DNA of 26,635 bases from a virus. A program made the position numbers and the translations under genes. The stretch lies in IMG/VR virus record IMGVR_UViG_3300006353_000006, positions 1-26,635 of that record; one strand, 5' to 3'. The notes beneath the pieces are model-generated. The model was not told where the DNA came from. It worked only from the letters and a program-made list of their open reading frames with translations, and did not search any database. Every line of letters begins with the position of its first letter. Within the stretch, counting starts at the first letter, position 1. Positions 1 to 7,061 of this stretch are shown piece by piece.

Positions 1-182
1 ACCAGCACTTCGTTCAACTGGTCGCGCAGGTGGATCAGGTACGCTGGATCGAGTCGCCCGCTGCGCATGCTCTCGATCAGTTCATTGCGGTCGGCCTCGA
101 CCGACAGGCCGCCGGCGGCCATGCCGAGCATCAGCAGCAGGCGGGCCAGCTCTCGTGATGATCCTGTTGGCGTCGTCGTCAT
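1..182 (-). CDS. Hypothetical protein, 3' part cut by window edge
   Basis: The ATG at 182 overlaps the stop of the upstream gene in an ATGA arrangement, and the frame stays open to base 1, giving 60 residues. The visible part begins MTTTPTGSSREL and contains a hydrophobic stretch (LARLLLMLGMAAGGL) followed by a helical, charged segment ending HLRDQLNEVL. It is the last visible member of the far-left operon. I do not recognise the family. The tight overlap and the absence of stops support a real gene. Confidence 0.6.
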   Translation of the reverse strand, partial: MTTTPTGSSRELARLLLMLGMAAGGLSVEADRNELIESMRSGRLDPAYLIHLRDQLNEVL

Positions 183-415
183 GGTGGCGATCCTTCCCCA
201 CCGCCGGCGCCGAACCCCTGCGCCCAATCGGCGCGAATTTGTCGCGCCATCTGCTCCAGCGCGTCGGGCAGCGAAAGCTGCAGATGCATCGGACCCTGGA
301 GGCTGAAGCCGGTTCCTGCGTTGCCGTTCATCACGAGCAGGAGGACGCCCTGGGCGTTCGTCGTCTCTCGCACGTGCGTGCACATGTCGTCGTATTTCCC
401 GGGTCCGAATGCCAT
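179..415 (-). CDS. Conserved small phage protein of unknown function
   Basis: This 78-residue protein starts MAFGPGKYDD and contains a hydrophobic central strand (GVLLLVMNGNAGTGFS) followed by an amphipathic helix (LPDALEQMARQIRAD) and a glycine-rich tail. It resembles a small protein I have seen repeatedly in siphovirus accessory regions, with no assigned function. The ATG at 415 is the only good start after the upstream stop at 423, and its stop overlaps the next start by four bases. Confidence 0.65.
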   Translation of the reverse strand: MAFGPGKYDDMCTHVRETTNAQGVLLLVMNGNAGTGFSLQGPMHLQLSLPDALEQMARQIRADWAQGFGAGGGEGSPP

Positions 416-422
416 GCTTGTG

Positions 423-716
423 TCACCTTTTCGCTGATGAGGAGTCTTTGGCTTGCTGAATCGCGTTTCGCGTAAGCACCGCGTTGCGCACGCGTTGCAA
501 CTCGACCAGGGTGTCGATCGGGGCAGCAATGAGGGCCTGCTGGCTCGCGACCTGCAGGTGCATCTCGTCATCGAACTGCAGGATCGTCGCGCAGTAGGCG
601 CACACCGTCATATCGCCCGTGCTCGGCTTGTTGCCCTGGCCGGTGTAGTCGGTCGCCGCGCTCAGCTCGGCGTGGCAGCTCGGGCATGGGTGCGCCTGCA
701 TCTGGGTCGTCGTCAC
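423..716 (-). CDS. Small zinc-ribbon-like protein
   Basis: A GTG start at 716 overlaps the preceding stop (GTGA), giving 97 residues. Near the N-terminus a CPSC knuckle and, about 25 residues later, a CAYC knuckle form a probable four-cysteine zinc ribbon. A helical, charged C-terminus ending in lysine/arginine follows. Such proteins may bind nucleic acid or protein, but nothing here shows a specific role. An upstream extension to 920 is open but would overlap two further genes, so the coupled GTG was chosen. Confidence 0.65.
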   Translation of the reverse strand: MTTTQMQAHPCPSCHAELSAATDYTGQGNKPSTGDMTVCAYCATILQFDDEMHLQVASQQALIAAPIDTLVELQRVRNAVLTRNAIQQAKDSSSAKR

Positions 717-949
717 AGCCAGACCTCGACGATGTGTGGCTCGTCTGCCGGCCGGCGCGGGATGCAGTAGAGGCCTCGCTTGCGCATCTCGTCGCGCAGC
801 GATTCGACATCCTTGCTCCAGAAGGCCTCGGGACTCGCCTTCAGGTCGCCCGCGTGAATGTCCCAGCGGCGCAGCACGAAGAAGCCCGGCATGTCGAGCG
901 GACTGTCGTAGAGGGTCCACGTCGAGAGCGGCTTCGCTGCCTCGGTCAT
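713..949 (-). CDS. Hypothetical protein
   Basis: This 78-residue protein begins MTEAAKPLSTWTLYDSP. It is aromatic-rich (WTLYDSPLDMPGFFVLRRWDI) and lacks cysteine pairs or membrane segments. The ATG at 949 overlaps the preceding stop by ATGA, the same coupling used across the operon, so it was preferred to the in-frame ATG at 961. I do not recognise a family. Phage proteins of this size and shape are often conserved among related phages without known function. Confidence 0.6.
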   Translation of the reverse strand: MTEAAKPLSTWTLYDSPLDMPGFFVLRRWDIHAGDLKASPEAFWSKDVESLRDEMRKRGLYCIPRRPADEPHIVEVWL

Positions 950-1185
950 ACCCACACCCATTCCAGCTTGACCCAGTTGACGGCCCGCGGGTCCATCAAG
1001 CGGCGCGCGTGTTCGAGCGCTTCCTCGCGGCGCTGCATGTAGATCGTGTCTTCGCTAGGCGGGCGCGTCAGATCCTGATCGAAGTCGGCCGAGGTGTAGC
1101 CGACCTGGCGGCTGTACTCTGGCATCGGCTCATCGAGCAGGATGCCTGCGGTCACGACGAAGAAGGCCTTTGCGGCGATGGGCAT
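946..1185 (-). CDS. Hypothetical protein
   Basis: This 79-residue protein begins MPIAAKAFFVVTAGILL, a hydrophobic start that could be a buried strand-helix or a weak membrane anchor. It continues with a charged helix (YMQRREEALEHARRLM) and ends VKLEWVWV. It sits 10 bases after the upstream gene. No domain is recognised. The start is the only ATG compatible with the upstream stop. Confidence 0.6.
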   Translation of the reverse strand: MPIAAKAFFVVTAGILLDEPMPEYSRQVGYTSADFDQDLTRPPSEDTIYMQRREEALEHARRLMDPRAVNWVKLEWVWV

Positions 1186-1195
1186 GGGGGCTCCT

Positions 1196-1444
1196 TCAGT
1201 GCTGCTGCCGCGATGCGAGCGGCTCGACGGTCGCCGGCAGGTTCTTCACAAGGTCGCGGTACACGCCGTCGTCGTCCTGCAGCAGCGGCATCGCGCCCGG
1301 AAACACGCCACCGTCGTCACCACGCAGCACGCCGTCAAAACCGAGCATGAGGCTCCGGTTGTTCGGCGACGCGAGCATCACCATCGCGTCGATGGTCTGG
1401 TCGCAATAGGTCAAGCGCACGAACTGGCCGCGGGTGAACTTCAT
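1196..1444 (-). CDS. Conserved hypothetical protein, beta-rich
   Basis: This 82-residue protein starts MKFTRGQFVRLTYCDQ. The pattern (GQFVRLTY, DAMVMLASPNNRSLMLGFDG) suggests a small beta-barrel-like fold, and similar short proteins occur in phages and bacteria without assigned role. The ATG at 1444 overlaps the preceding stop in ATGA. No catalytic motif is visible. Confidence 0.65.
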   Translation of the reverse strand: MKFTRGQFVRLTYCDQTIDAMVMLASPNNRSLMLGFDGVLRGDDGGVFPGAMPLLQDDDGVYRDLVKNLPATVEPLASRQQH

Positions 1445-1734
1445 GGAGCCTCCGGTGGCGCGGCGTCGGTGAGCGCCGGCGCAATCTTGGCTTGGATGCA
1501 CGGCAGGCAATAGAGCGCCCACATGCTGTCGACCGTCGAGCGCACGCCGCACTCTGCGCAGGACGCCTGGACGGTGCTGGCCGCCTGGCGCTCCAGCTCG
1601 TCGATGTACCGCAGCGCGACGCCGAGATCGATGTGGGTGTTCATCCACGCCGGGTTTTCATGCTTCGGCCGCGCGCTCGCGTGCGCTCGGCGAATCTGCT
1701 CGACGCGGGCCTTCAGGTCGGTGGTGGTGCTCAT
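1441..1734 (-). CDS. Small protein with C-terminal CxxC zinc ribbon
   Basis: This 97-residue protein has an N-terminal helix rich in arginine (LKARVEQIRRAHASARP), a middle helix (GVALRYIDELERQAA), then CAEC and, about 18 residues on, CLPC, a probable zinc ribbon. It lies three bases after the upstream stop and overlaps the next gene by four bases. It is one of several four-cysteine proteins in this operon. The function is unknown. Confidence 0.65.
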   Translation of the reverse strand: MSTTTDLKARVEQIRRAHASARPKHENPAWMNTHIDLGVALRYIDELERQAASTVQASCAECGVRSTVDSMWALYCLPCIQAKIAPALTDAAPPEAP

Positions 1735-1737
1735 CGG

Positions 1738-2175
1738 TCAGTGCGCCTGCTCGCGGTCCTCGACGATGGTTCTCTCCATAGCCTCGACCATCATCTGCAG
1801 CATGTACTGGACGATGCGCAGGCTGAAGTAGTCCGCCAGCTGCTGGGTGACGCCGTGCAGGAAGTCGGCGGCCCACGTGACCTTGTCATCGGCGCCCTCC
1901 TGGTGTTCGAGGATGAGGTGTACCGGCTGCATCAGGGCGTCGGCCACTTCGTGCCCATCGGCCGTGCCGGTGACGCCCACGAACGGCACGCCACGCTCGT
2001 CAGCTTCTTCGGCGGACTTCAATATCTCGGCCAGGCTCTCCGGGCTCGTGCTCTCGACCATCGTGCGCAGGTCTTCGATCCACTTTTCGCACTCGCGGTG
2101 GAACGCATCCGGGTTGGCGGCGCCGTCCCAGGCCTTCAGCACGTCGACCAGAAAATCGCGGGGTACTTTGAGCAC
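1738..2175 (-). CDS. Hypothetical acidic, mostly helical protein
   Basis: A GTG at 2175, one base after the stop of the HTH gene, opens a 145-residue acidic protein (MLKVPRDFLVDVLKAWDGA). It is rich in predicted helices and has no cysteine pairs or membrane segments. Its C-terminus (YMLQMMVEAMERTIVEDREQAH) is amphipathic and might mediate oligomerisation. The close coupling to the HTH gene could suggest a partner relationship, but toxin-antitoxin features are not evident. Family not recognised. Confidence 0.6.
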   Translation of the reverse strand: MLKVPRDFLVDVLKAWDGAANPDAFHRECEKWIEDLRTMVESTSPESLAEILKSAEEADERGVPFVGVTGTADGHEVADALMQPVHLILEHQEGADDKVTWAADFLHGVTQQLADYFSLRIVQYMLQMMVEAMERTIVEDREQAH

Positions 2176-2176
2176 G

Positions 2177-2440
2177 TCAGGCCCTTTCGTTCATGGTTCG
2201 GAGCAGCTCGAACTTGACCGCCACGCGGTAGCCGAGCGCTTCGGCAATCGCCTTGACGGTCGTCTCGGTCAGGATTTGATTGCCGCGCTCGATGTTCGTG
2301 ATGCTGGAGCGGCTGACGCCGACGCGCGCCGCCAGCTCTGCCTGCGTCATGTCGCGCCCGCGTCGCAGCGCCTTGATCATCGGGCCGAGGCCGAGGCCCT
2401 CGACCTTTGCCGCCTTCGTTCCTTTGCCTGGCAACGTCAT
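2177..2440 (-). CDS. XRE-family helix-turn-helix regulator
   Basis: This 87-residue protein has a clear XRE HTH: MTQAELAARVGVSRSSITNIERG lies roughly at residues 31-53, with the recognition helix around SRSSITNIER. The N-terminus is lysine/glycine-rich. The C-terminus (TVKAIAEALGYRVAVKFELL) resembles antitoxin-type or small accessory XRE proteins. The ATG at 2440 overlaps the preceding stop (ATGA). It may autoregulate or control a neighbouring gene; no operator for it could be assigned. It is too short for a separate sensor domain. Confidence 0.8.
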   Translation of the reverse strand: MTLPGKGTKAAKVEGLGLGPMIKALRRGRDMTQAELAARVGVSRSSITNIERGNQILTETTVKAIAEALGYRVAVKFELLRTMNERA

Positions 2441-2772
2441 AGCCGCCACCTCTTTCGCATGATCGACGTCGACGGCTCGACGATCTCGGAGAACAGGCCG
2501 CGCAGGACGTCGTAGTCGAGCAGCCGCGTGGCCGCCGCGACGCGCATCGACACGCTGGGCGATCCCACCTTGAGCAGGTAGACCATCGAGCCGACGCACT
2601 GGCTCTCTCGCGCCGGGTCGCCGCGGTGCGCCGTCTTATGGCATATGAACCAGTTTCGGTCGCTCGCGAGTAGCGTCGTCACGATTTCGCCGAGGCGACC
2701 TGGTCGCAGCTCGATCGCGCCGACCTTGCGGAACGGGCAGTTATTGCATGGGCTTTTCAGATCGAAGTTCAC
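2437..2772 (-). CDS. DUF6283-like cysteine protein
   Basis: The GTG at 2772 overlaps the upstream stop (GTGA) and gives 111 residues. The N-terminal motif CNNCPFRK, followed by FICHKT and a further cysteine in SQCVG, matches what I know of DUF6283-type proteins, common in phages and thought to bind metal. The order is CxxC, then CHKT, then QC. The C-terminal half is helical and basic. The biochemical role is unknown. It belongs to the cysteine-rich group in this operon. Confidence 0.65.
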   Translation of the reverse strand: MNFDLKSPCNNCPFRKVGAIELRPGRLGEIVTTLLASDRNWFICHKTAHRGDPARESQCVGSMVYLLKVGSPSVSMRVAAATRLLDYDVLRGLFSEIVEPSTSIMRKRWRL

Positions 2773-3131
2773 GGTTCTCTCGGCGGTCGGGTGACCAACG
2801 ACGACGGCGCGGCTTTGTCTTGCAGGCGCTTGACCTGCGCCCGTAGCCGCTGCTCCTGTTTCTTCAGTTCGTGCAGGCGTTCGTTCAGTTCGCTCACTCG
2901 GCGCTGCACCATCGCGTGGCTCTGCCAGGCCATCTGCAGCGTCTTCGCGTTGTGCAGCAGGAAGCTGAACGGCTCGATCGTTGCGTCGCACTTGCTGCAG
3001 TGGACGGTGCGCTCGTGCTCGTCGAGCATCACCGACTCGTGGGTGCAGTAGGTGCCGTCGCGGCGCGGCGCGATGCCGAGCGGGTTTTCTGGCAGCGGCT
3101 CGACGCCGGGCAGCTTGCGGATGTCGCTCAT
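2769..3131 (-). CDS. Zinc-knuckle plus coiled-coil protein
   Basis: This 120-residue protein has an N-terminal proline-rich segment, a CTH...CSKC cysteine set around residues 29-48, then a long heptad-like helix (VSELNERLHELKKQEQRLRA) reaching near the C-terminus. A dimeric DNA- or protein-binding role is plausible but unproven. The ATG at 3131 overlaps the upstream stop (ATGA), and its own stop overlaps the following GTG. Confidence 0.65.
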   Translation of the reverse strand: MSDIRKLPGVEPLPENPLGIAPRRDGTYCTHESVMLDEHERTVHCSKCDATIEPFSFLLHNAKTLQMAWQSHAMVQRRVSELNERLHELKKQEQRLRAQVKRLQDKAAPSSLVTRPPREP

Positions 3132-3397
3132 TGCTTCGGGCCCGCCATGCCGTGCGCCTCCTGATGCGCGCAGATCAGTGCGAGCTGCCCGAGCAGCGAT
3201 GGCAGATCCTTCGCCGCTTCGGCGAGGATGCCGGTGTCGGGCACGCCGTCGACGCAGATGCCGAGTTTCCCGCCCTCCTGAATCGCGATCAGCACGACCA
3301 TGCACCCGAGGTCGGTGGCCGCTGCGCCGGTGATCGCATCGGTGCGCTTGACCCACTCCGGGTCCGTGGGCAGCTTGTTGAACGGGTCGTCACTCAC
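3128..3397 (-). CDS. Hypothetical protein
   Basis: This 89-residue protein begins MSDDPFNKLPTDPEWVKR. A hydrophobic core (CMVVLIAIQEGGKLGICVDG) is followed by a helical segment (LPSLLGQLALICAHQEAHG). The ATG at 3397 overlaps the preceding stop. No motif is recognised. A soluble alpha/beta fold seems more likely than a membrane protein, since the hydrophobic run is short. Confidence 0.6.
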   Translation of the reverse strand: MSDDPFNKLPTDPEWVKRTDAITGAAATDLGCMVVLIAIQEGGKLGICVDGVPDTGILAEAAKDLPSLLGQLALICAHQEAHGMAGPKQ

Positions 3398-3783
3398 TGT
3401 TTCGTCCAGTCGTCTTTGATCACCGCGAGGAATTCGACCGGCAGCTCGACGTTGCTCGGCGCCGCCGCGAACATCGGGGCGATCTGTATGGGCTTGTAGC
3501 CGGCCAGGCCGCAGCCGATGGGCGTCAACTGAAACGTGAGGTCCGGGCGCGACGCGGCGAACGCGAGGAACGTGTTCACGTGCCGGACGATCACGCCGAG
3601 CGGCAGCGGCGCCAGGCTCCAGCCCTTGGTCGGGATTGCGTACGAGCGGCCCTGCAAGCCTTCACCGCGGCCGAGGATGGCGCCGTGCTTCTTGTAGGCC
3701 GCGAGCGCCGCGCCCTTGCCGTGGCGGCCCGCCAGGTTGCTGCCAAACACGAAGATGCGTCCGTCGCCGAGCGTGATCATCAT
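3394..3783 (-). CDS. Macro-like (A1S_2505-type) ADP-ribose-binding protein
   Basis: This 129-residue protein carries the signature FVFGSNLAGRHGKGAALAA near the N-terminus, then GRSYAIPTKG, and later TPIGCGLAGY, followed by IAPMF. I associate this pattern with the phage macro-domain-like A1S_2505 family, which has a glycine-rich nucleotide-binding loop and an IGCGLAGY loop. Known macro domains bind or hydrolyse ADP-ribose derivatives; the substrate here is not known. The ATG at 3783 overlaps the upstream stop (ATGA); a second ATG follows immediately. A role against NAD-linked host defences is an inference only. Confidence 0.75.
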   Translation of the reverse strand: MMITLGDGRIFVFGSNLAGRHGKGAALAAYKKHGAILGRGEGLQGRSYAIPTKGWSLAPLPLGVIVRHVNTFLAFAASRPDLTFQLTPIGCGLAGYKPIQIAPMFAAAPSNVELPVEFLAVIKDDWTKQ

Positions 3784-4016
3784 TGGCCGTCTCCGGGCTG
3801 CGGCAGGCAGGTGAAGGTCAGCGCGCAGTGCGGGCACGTGTGCACTTCGAGGTTGAAGAAGTCGTCGACCTTGGGCGCGTCCGGGTGATGCCAGCGGTAG
3901 CGATCCTTGTCGACCTGCTGCATCGGCTCGGTTGCGGTGCACGTGCGGTGCGGCAGATGGCCCCATCGCAGTTCCGTCAGTGCGCGCACGATGGTGTTCG
4001 TTTCATCGCGGTTCAT
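3780..4016 (-). CDS. Small protein with CxxC motif
   Basis: This 78-residue protein begins MNRDETNTIVRALTELRWGH. Near the C-terminus it has CPHC, followed by a single cysteine (LTFTCLPQ), so a partial metal-binding knuckle is possible. The aromatic/histidine stretch (RYRWHHPDAP) is unusual. The start overlaps the YkgJ-like gene by 14 bases and the stop overlaps the macro-like gene by four. Function not recognised. Confidence 0.6.
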   Translation of the reverse strand: MNRDETNTIVRALTELRWGHLPHRTCTATEPMQQVDKDRYRWHHPDAPKVDDFFNLEVHTCPHCALTFTCLPQPGDGQ

Positions 4017-4653
4017 CGCGCAGCGCCTCCATCAATCGCTCGGCCATGCTGCCGGCCTGGTAGACCGTCATCGCTGCCGAGTGGACGATCTCGGCCTGGA
4101 CGTCGAAGACGACCGCGACTTCACCGCCCGGGTACTTCGTGGTGTCGCACCGCTCCGGGTCCGACTTCACGAGGTACTTGCGGCACGAGCCTGGCCGGTG
4201 CTCGTAGACGCTGCAGGTCTGGTCGTGTGCCAGGAACACGCAGCGCCGATCCTCCAGCGGCAGCTCCTGCCACGTGTCGGACGTCCTGCCTGCCTGGCGG
4301 GCCAGGCGCGCTGTGTCGATCTCGATGCCGCGCTCGCGCGCCGTGAGCAGCAGCAGCGCTGCCTCGTGCGGGTAGATGTCGACGTGGAGGTGGCAGCATC
4401 CCGCGCAACCGCTGCGGCAGGTGATGTCGGGCCCGTGCTTCGACGTCGCGCGCATGTGCGCCACGTGCTCGTCGATGATCTCGTGAATGGTGAAGGCGAC
4501 GTTCACTGCGGGCCCGCTGCCGCCGATGCGCTCGCACTCGCGGTGCCAGTGCTCGTAGCAGTCCAGCGCCATCGCGCGATCCTTGTCGTTCATCATCTGC
4601 GCCGCGCCCTTGAGCGTCGCGCTGATGTACGAGAGGCCGTCAGTGCGCGCCAT
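4003..4653 (-). CDS. YkgJ-type (UPF0153) cysteine cluster protein
   Basis: This 216-residue protein has the cluster CRSGCAGCCHLHVDIYPHEA near its middle and a second set, CVFLAHDQTCSVYEHRPGSC, about 60 residues on. This is the usual YkgJ/UPF0153 arrangement of CxxxCxxCC then CxxL...CxxYxxRPxxCR, thought to hold zinc or an Fe-S centre. The N-terminus is helical. The family occurs in bacteria and some phages with no settled function. It overlaps neighbours by 14 bases at each end, consistent with translational coupling. Confidence 0.8.
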   Translation of the reverse strand: MARTDGLSYISATLKGAAQMMNDKDRAMALDCYEHWHRECERIGGSGPAVNVAFTIHEIIDEHVAHMRATSKHGPDITCRSGCAGCCHLHVDIYPHEAALLLLTARERGIEIDTARLARQAGRTSDTWQELPLEDRRCVFLAHDQTCSVYEHRPGSCRKYLVKSDPERCDTTKYPGGEVAVVFDVQAEIVHSAAMTVYQAGSMAERLMEALRDEPR

Positions 4654-5215
4654 GCGCGTCGTCCAGGCTGAAGCGGCCGGCCATGATCCCGTTCGTCAGG
4701 AGCGGTTTGAACGTTGCGCGCCGCTCGGCGCCGGCGCCTTCAATCGGGCAAATGCCGAAGATGCTGTGGCCCGGCGTGTGGATCACCACGGAGATCACCT
4801 CGCTTCGCCTCGGGTGATCGGCGAGCGATTCGTGTCCCTCGCACACGGCATCGAGGTCGGGCATCGGCTCGCCCGGCTTTGTCTGGTGCGAGACCATCCA
4901 CATCTCGGTCACGTGCACGATCGCGTGCGGCACGAACGGCGACTTCGCTGTGTGTTGCGCGGGGTCGAGCAGGGCCTTGATCACCTCCATCAGCACGTCC
5001 TTCCTCCGGCCGTTCTTCTGAAACTGATTCACCAGCTCTGGGTCGAGCATCGAGACGTGCTGGATGTGCCCCGGCTGCTCGTCGTCCATCCTCACGATCG
5101 CGATCTGCGGGAAGACCTCGCGGCCTTCGCTGACGATTTCGATCGCGCCCTTCGCGAACACTTCGTAGAGCGTGTTGATGTCGTCCGCGACGAGTTCGCG
5201 TCTGCTGGTGTTCAT
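4640..5215 (-). CDS. Hypothetical protein
   Basis: This 191-residue protein starts MNTSRRELVADDINTLYEVF. The middle has beta-like segments (HAIVHVTEMWMVSHQ, SEVISVVIHTPGHS) alternating with acidic loops. The repeated-strand layout suggests a compact alpha/beta protein. The ATG at 5215 overlaps the previous stop (ATGA). I do not recognise a family; similar proteins probably exist in related phages. Confidence 0.65.
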   Translation of the reverse strand: MNTSRRELVADDINTLYEVFAKGAIEIVSEGREVFPQIAIVRMDDEQPGHIQHVSMLDPELVNQFQKNGRRKDVLMEVIKALLDPAQHTAKSPFVPHAIVHVTEMWMVSHQTKPGEPMPDLDAVCEGHESLADHPRRSEVISVVIHTPGHSIFGICPIEGAGAERRATFKPLLTNGIMAGRFSLDDAHGAH

Positions 5216-5682
5216 GGCTTGGCCTTTCGTGCAAGCTGCGCGGCGAGGTTCGTGCATTCGTTGCGCACGTAGTCGACGGTGCGGTAGACGTCGTGCGCTT
5301 GGTGCGCGGTGAGCGCTTCGAGAAGGTCTGGCGGCATGGTGTCGTAGAGCGCCTGCATTCCAGGCACGAAGTCGAAGGCGTGCCCGCAGTCGAAACCGAA
5401 CCAATGGCCGCGCCGCAAGTCGCGCCCGCGCCTGGCGCGCCCGGAGAACGTGAGCCCGCCATGCGCGTGCAGGCTACGCCACGCTCTGCGCTGCCGGTAG
5501 TCGACGCCGTGCAGCGGATGGTCGCGCGGCACGCGCACGTAGCCGCACAGGACGCCCAGGTGGTTGCGCCGGATCAGGCACTGCAGGCCGGTCGCCTGGT
5601 CGCGCCATGCGACGCGGTTCGGCTCGCCCTCCCAAGGGCGCGGCCCGCCATCGCCTCGCGGCGGGCGTGTGTCCATCAGCAT
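5212..5682 (-). CDS. Conserved phage hypothetical protein
   Basis: This 156-residue protein has aromatic and histidine motifs of a recurrent phage family: TGLQCLIRRN, GVLCGYVRVP, HPLHGVDY, HGGLTFSG and WFGFDCGHAFDF. The two Cys/His-containing segments may bind a metal, but no enzyme class is assigned. The ATG at 5682 lies nine bases after the 435-residue gene, and its stop overlaps the next start. Confidence 0.7.
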   Translation of the reverse strand: MLMDTRPPRGDGGPRPWEGEPNRVAWRDQATGLQCLIRRNHLGVLCGYVRVPRDHPLHGVDYRQRRAWRSLHAHGGLTFSGRARRGRDLRRGHWFGFDCGHAFDFVPGMQALYDTMPPDLLEALTAHQAHDVYRTVDYVRNECTNLAAQLARKAKP

Positions 5683-5691
5683 CGGAGTTCC

Positions 5692-6999
5692 TTAGTGAGA
5701 GGTGCCTGCGGAGCGGTGCAGTTCCTCGATCGCGTGCACCACGTGGGCCGGCGTCGCCTTGATGTAGATCGGCTCGATGCCGATCGCGGTGATGCTGTTC
5801 GATAACGCTCGCGGGATGCGCTGCGTCAGCATGATGCAATGGCGCTCCGGGTCAGGCGTGTAGTTCCGGGCGTCCGGGTTCACGAAGCGCAGATCCGTGC
5901 TGCCGTTGAACGTCGCACGCACTTCGCGCTGCACCTTGTCCTGCAGCACCCCATCGGGGAAGGTGAACACGTCGACCTTGAGCTGCCGCGCGTGCAGCGC
6001 TGGTGCTGCCGGCGTGCTCGGCGCCGCTACCGGCCCGCCCAGCTCGGCCTCGACGATCTTGTGCACCGTCTCGCGCAGGCCGCGCTCGATCATCGCCCCG
6101 ATGTTGGCGGCGGTCGACGCGGCGTGGTCGCTCAGCTTCGCGTAGACGTTGCCGAGGATGATCTCGGTGTGCGTGTGCAGCAGCTTGTCCAGCGCCTGCA
6201 TCACGGTGTCACCGAAGGCCTTAGCCGCGTCTGAGAGCGCGCGTTCGCCGGTGGGCGCTAGGGTAGTGGCCTGAGGGTCGTTCGGTGCCTCTACGGCCGT
6301 TTTTGCGGCTTGCTCTGCCTGGGCCGGGTCGTGCAGTTCCATCGCCCCGATGCGGTCGGCCTCATCGCCGGCCGCCGGCGAGCTGCTCGTGGGCTCGTCG
6401 TCGGGCTTGAAGGGGATGGACTGGACCTGCCAGATCGCTTGCTTGCCTTCGTCGAGCGTGGCCTGCAGTTTGCCGCCGGTCACGCCGGCCTGGATGCTCG
6501 CGATCGGTCGACGCCGGTCGCGCTCCAGCTCGATCTCCTGCGCCTCGATGAACAGGCGCGAGAGCGCGCGGGTGTCGCCCTTCTCTTGCCAGTAGAGGAT
6601 GCGGCGCGCGAGCAGGGCTTTCTCGCGAGTGATCCACCGCTTCGCCCCACCGTCGTCTTTGCCGTAGTCGCGACCGTCGTCCAGCTTCACGCGCGGCGCG
6701 GGCTTCAGCTTCACGAGCGGCTTCTTTCTCGGCTCGGGCGGCGGCGGCGTCAACGCGAGACGTTCCGCTTCGGGCAGCTTGCGCGCCAGGTCGATGTACT
6801 TCTGCGGCGAGCCGTTGTAGGTCAGCTTTCTGATGTCGGGCAGCTCGCGCCGGCGCTCACGCGGTAAGGCCTGGCGCTGCGCGGCGTAGTAGGCTTCGGC
6901 GACGGTCTTGCCCTTGTCGATCAGCGGCAGCGCGCAGACTGCGACCTTGAGGTACTCACTCGGTTGCCATCGCGTGTAGCCTGGTTCACCTGACGACAT
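5692..6999 (-). CDS. First gene of far-left operon, 435-aa protein of unknown function
   Basis: The ATG at 6999 is preceded by a good AGGAG site eight bases away. The N-terminal 70 residues are helical and basic (YLKVAVCALPLIDKGKTVAE). Residues 85-130 are lysine/proline-rich linker, then comes a helical block (ITREKALLARRILYWQEKGD), an Ala/Glu-rich middle, and a C-terminal alpha/beta domain of about 95 residues starting RQLKVDVFTFPDG. The last domain could be a nucleotide- or partner-binding fold, but I cannot name it. It is by far the largest product of the operon and directly follows the promoter at 7034-7061, so it may be its main effector. Confidence 0.75.
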   Translation of the reverse strand: MSSGEPGYTRWQPSEYLKVAVCALPLIDKGKTVAEAYYAAQRQALPRERRRELPDIRKLTYNGSPQKYIDLARKLPEAERLALTPPPPEPRKKPLVKLKPAPRVKLDDGRDYGKDDGGAKRWITREKALLARRILYWQEKGDTRALSRLFIEAQEIELERDRRRPIASIQAGVTGGKLQATLDEGKQAIWQVQSIPFKPDDEPTSSSPAAGDEADRIGAMELHDPAQAEQAAKTAVEAPNDPQATTLAPTGERALSDAAKAFGDTVMQALDKLLHTHTEIILGNVYAKLSDHAASTAANIGAMIERGLRETVHKIVEAELGGPVAAPSTPAAPALHARQLKVDVFTFPDGVLQDKVQREVRATFNGSTDLRFVNPDARNYTPDPERHCIMLTQRIPRALSNSITAIGIEPIYIKATPAHVVHAIEELHRSAGTSH

Positions 7000-7033
7000 C
7001 GTTTCGCTCCTGGGTTGATTGTGTGCGACGCAA

Positions 7034-7061
7034 GTTGTAGCAACGTGTTGCGTCCTGTGAC
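7034..7061 (-). promoter_or_regulatory. Promoter of far-left operon with GCAAC/GTTGC dyad operator
   Basis: Read on the minus strand, GTCACA (7061-7056), a 16-base spacer and TACAAC (7039-7034) with an extended TGC form a plausible sigma70 promoter. The spacer ends in GCAACACGTTGC, with GCAAC/GTTGC arms around two bases. CGTTGCTA at the spacer/-10 junction is shared with the promoters at 17357-17384 and 18114-18141 and has the same 16-base spacing. Control by the same repressor is an inference. The first start codon lies about 35 bases downstream. Confidence 0.5.

Noticed and set aside
2177-2440. Toxin-antitoxin pair with the gene at 1738-2175
   Set aside because: The XRE protein looks antitoxin-like, but the neighbour has no toxin motif and is larger and acidic, and both sit in a long operon.
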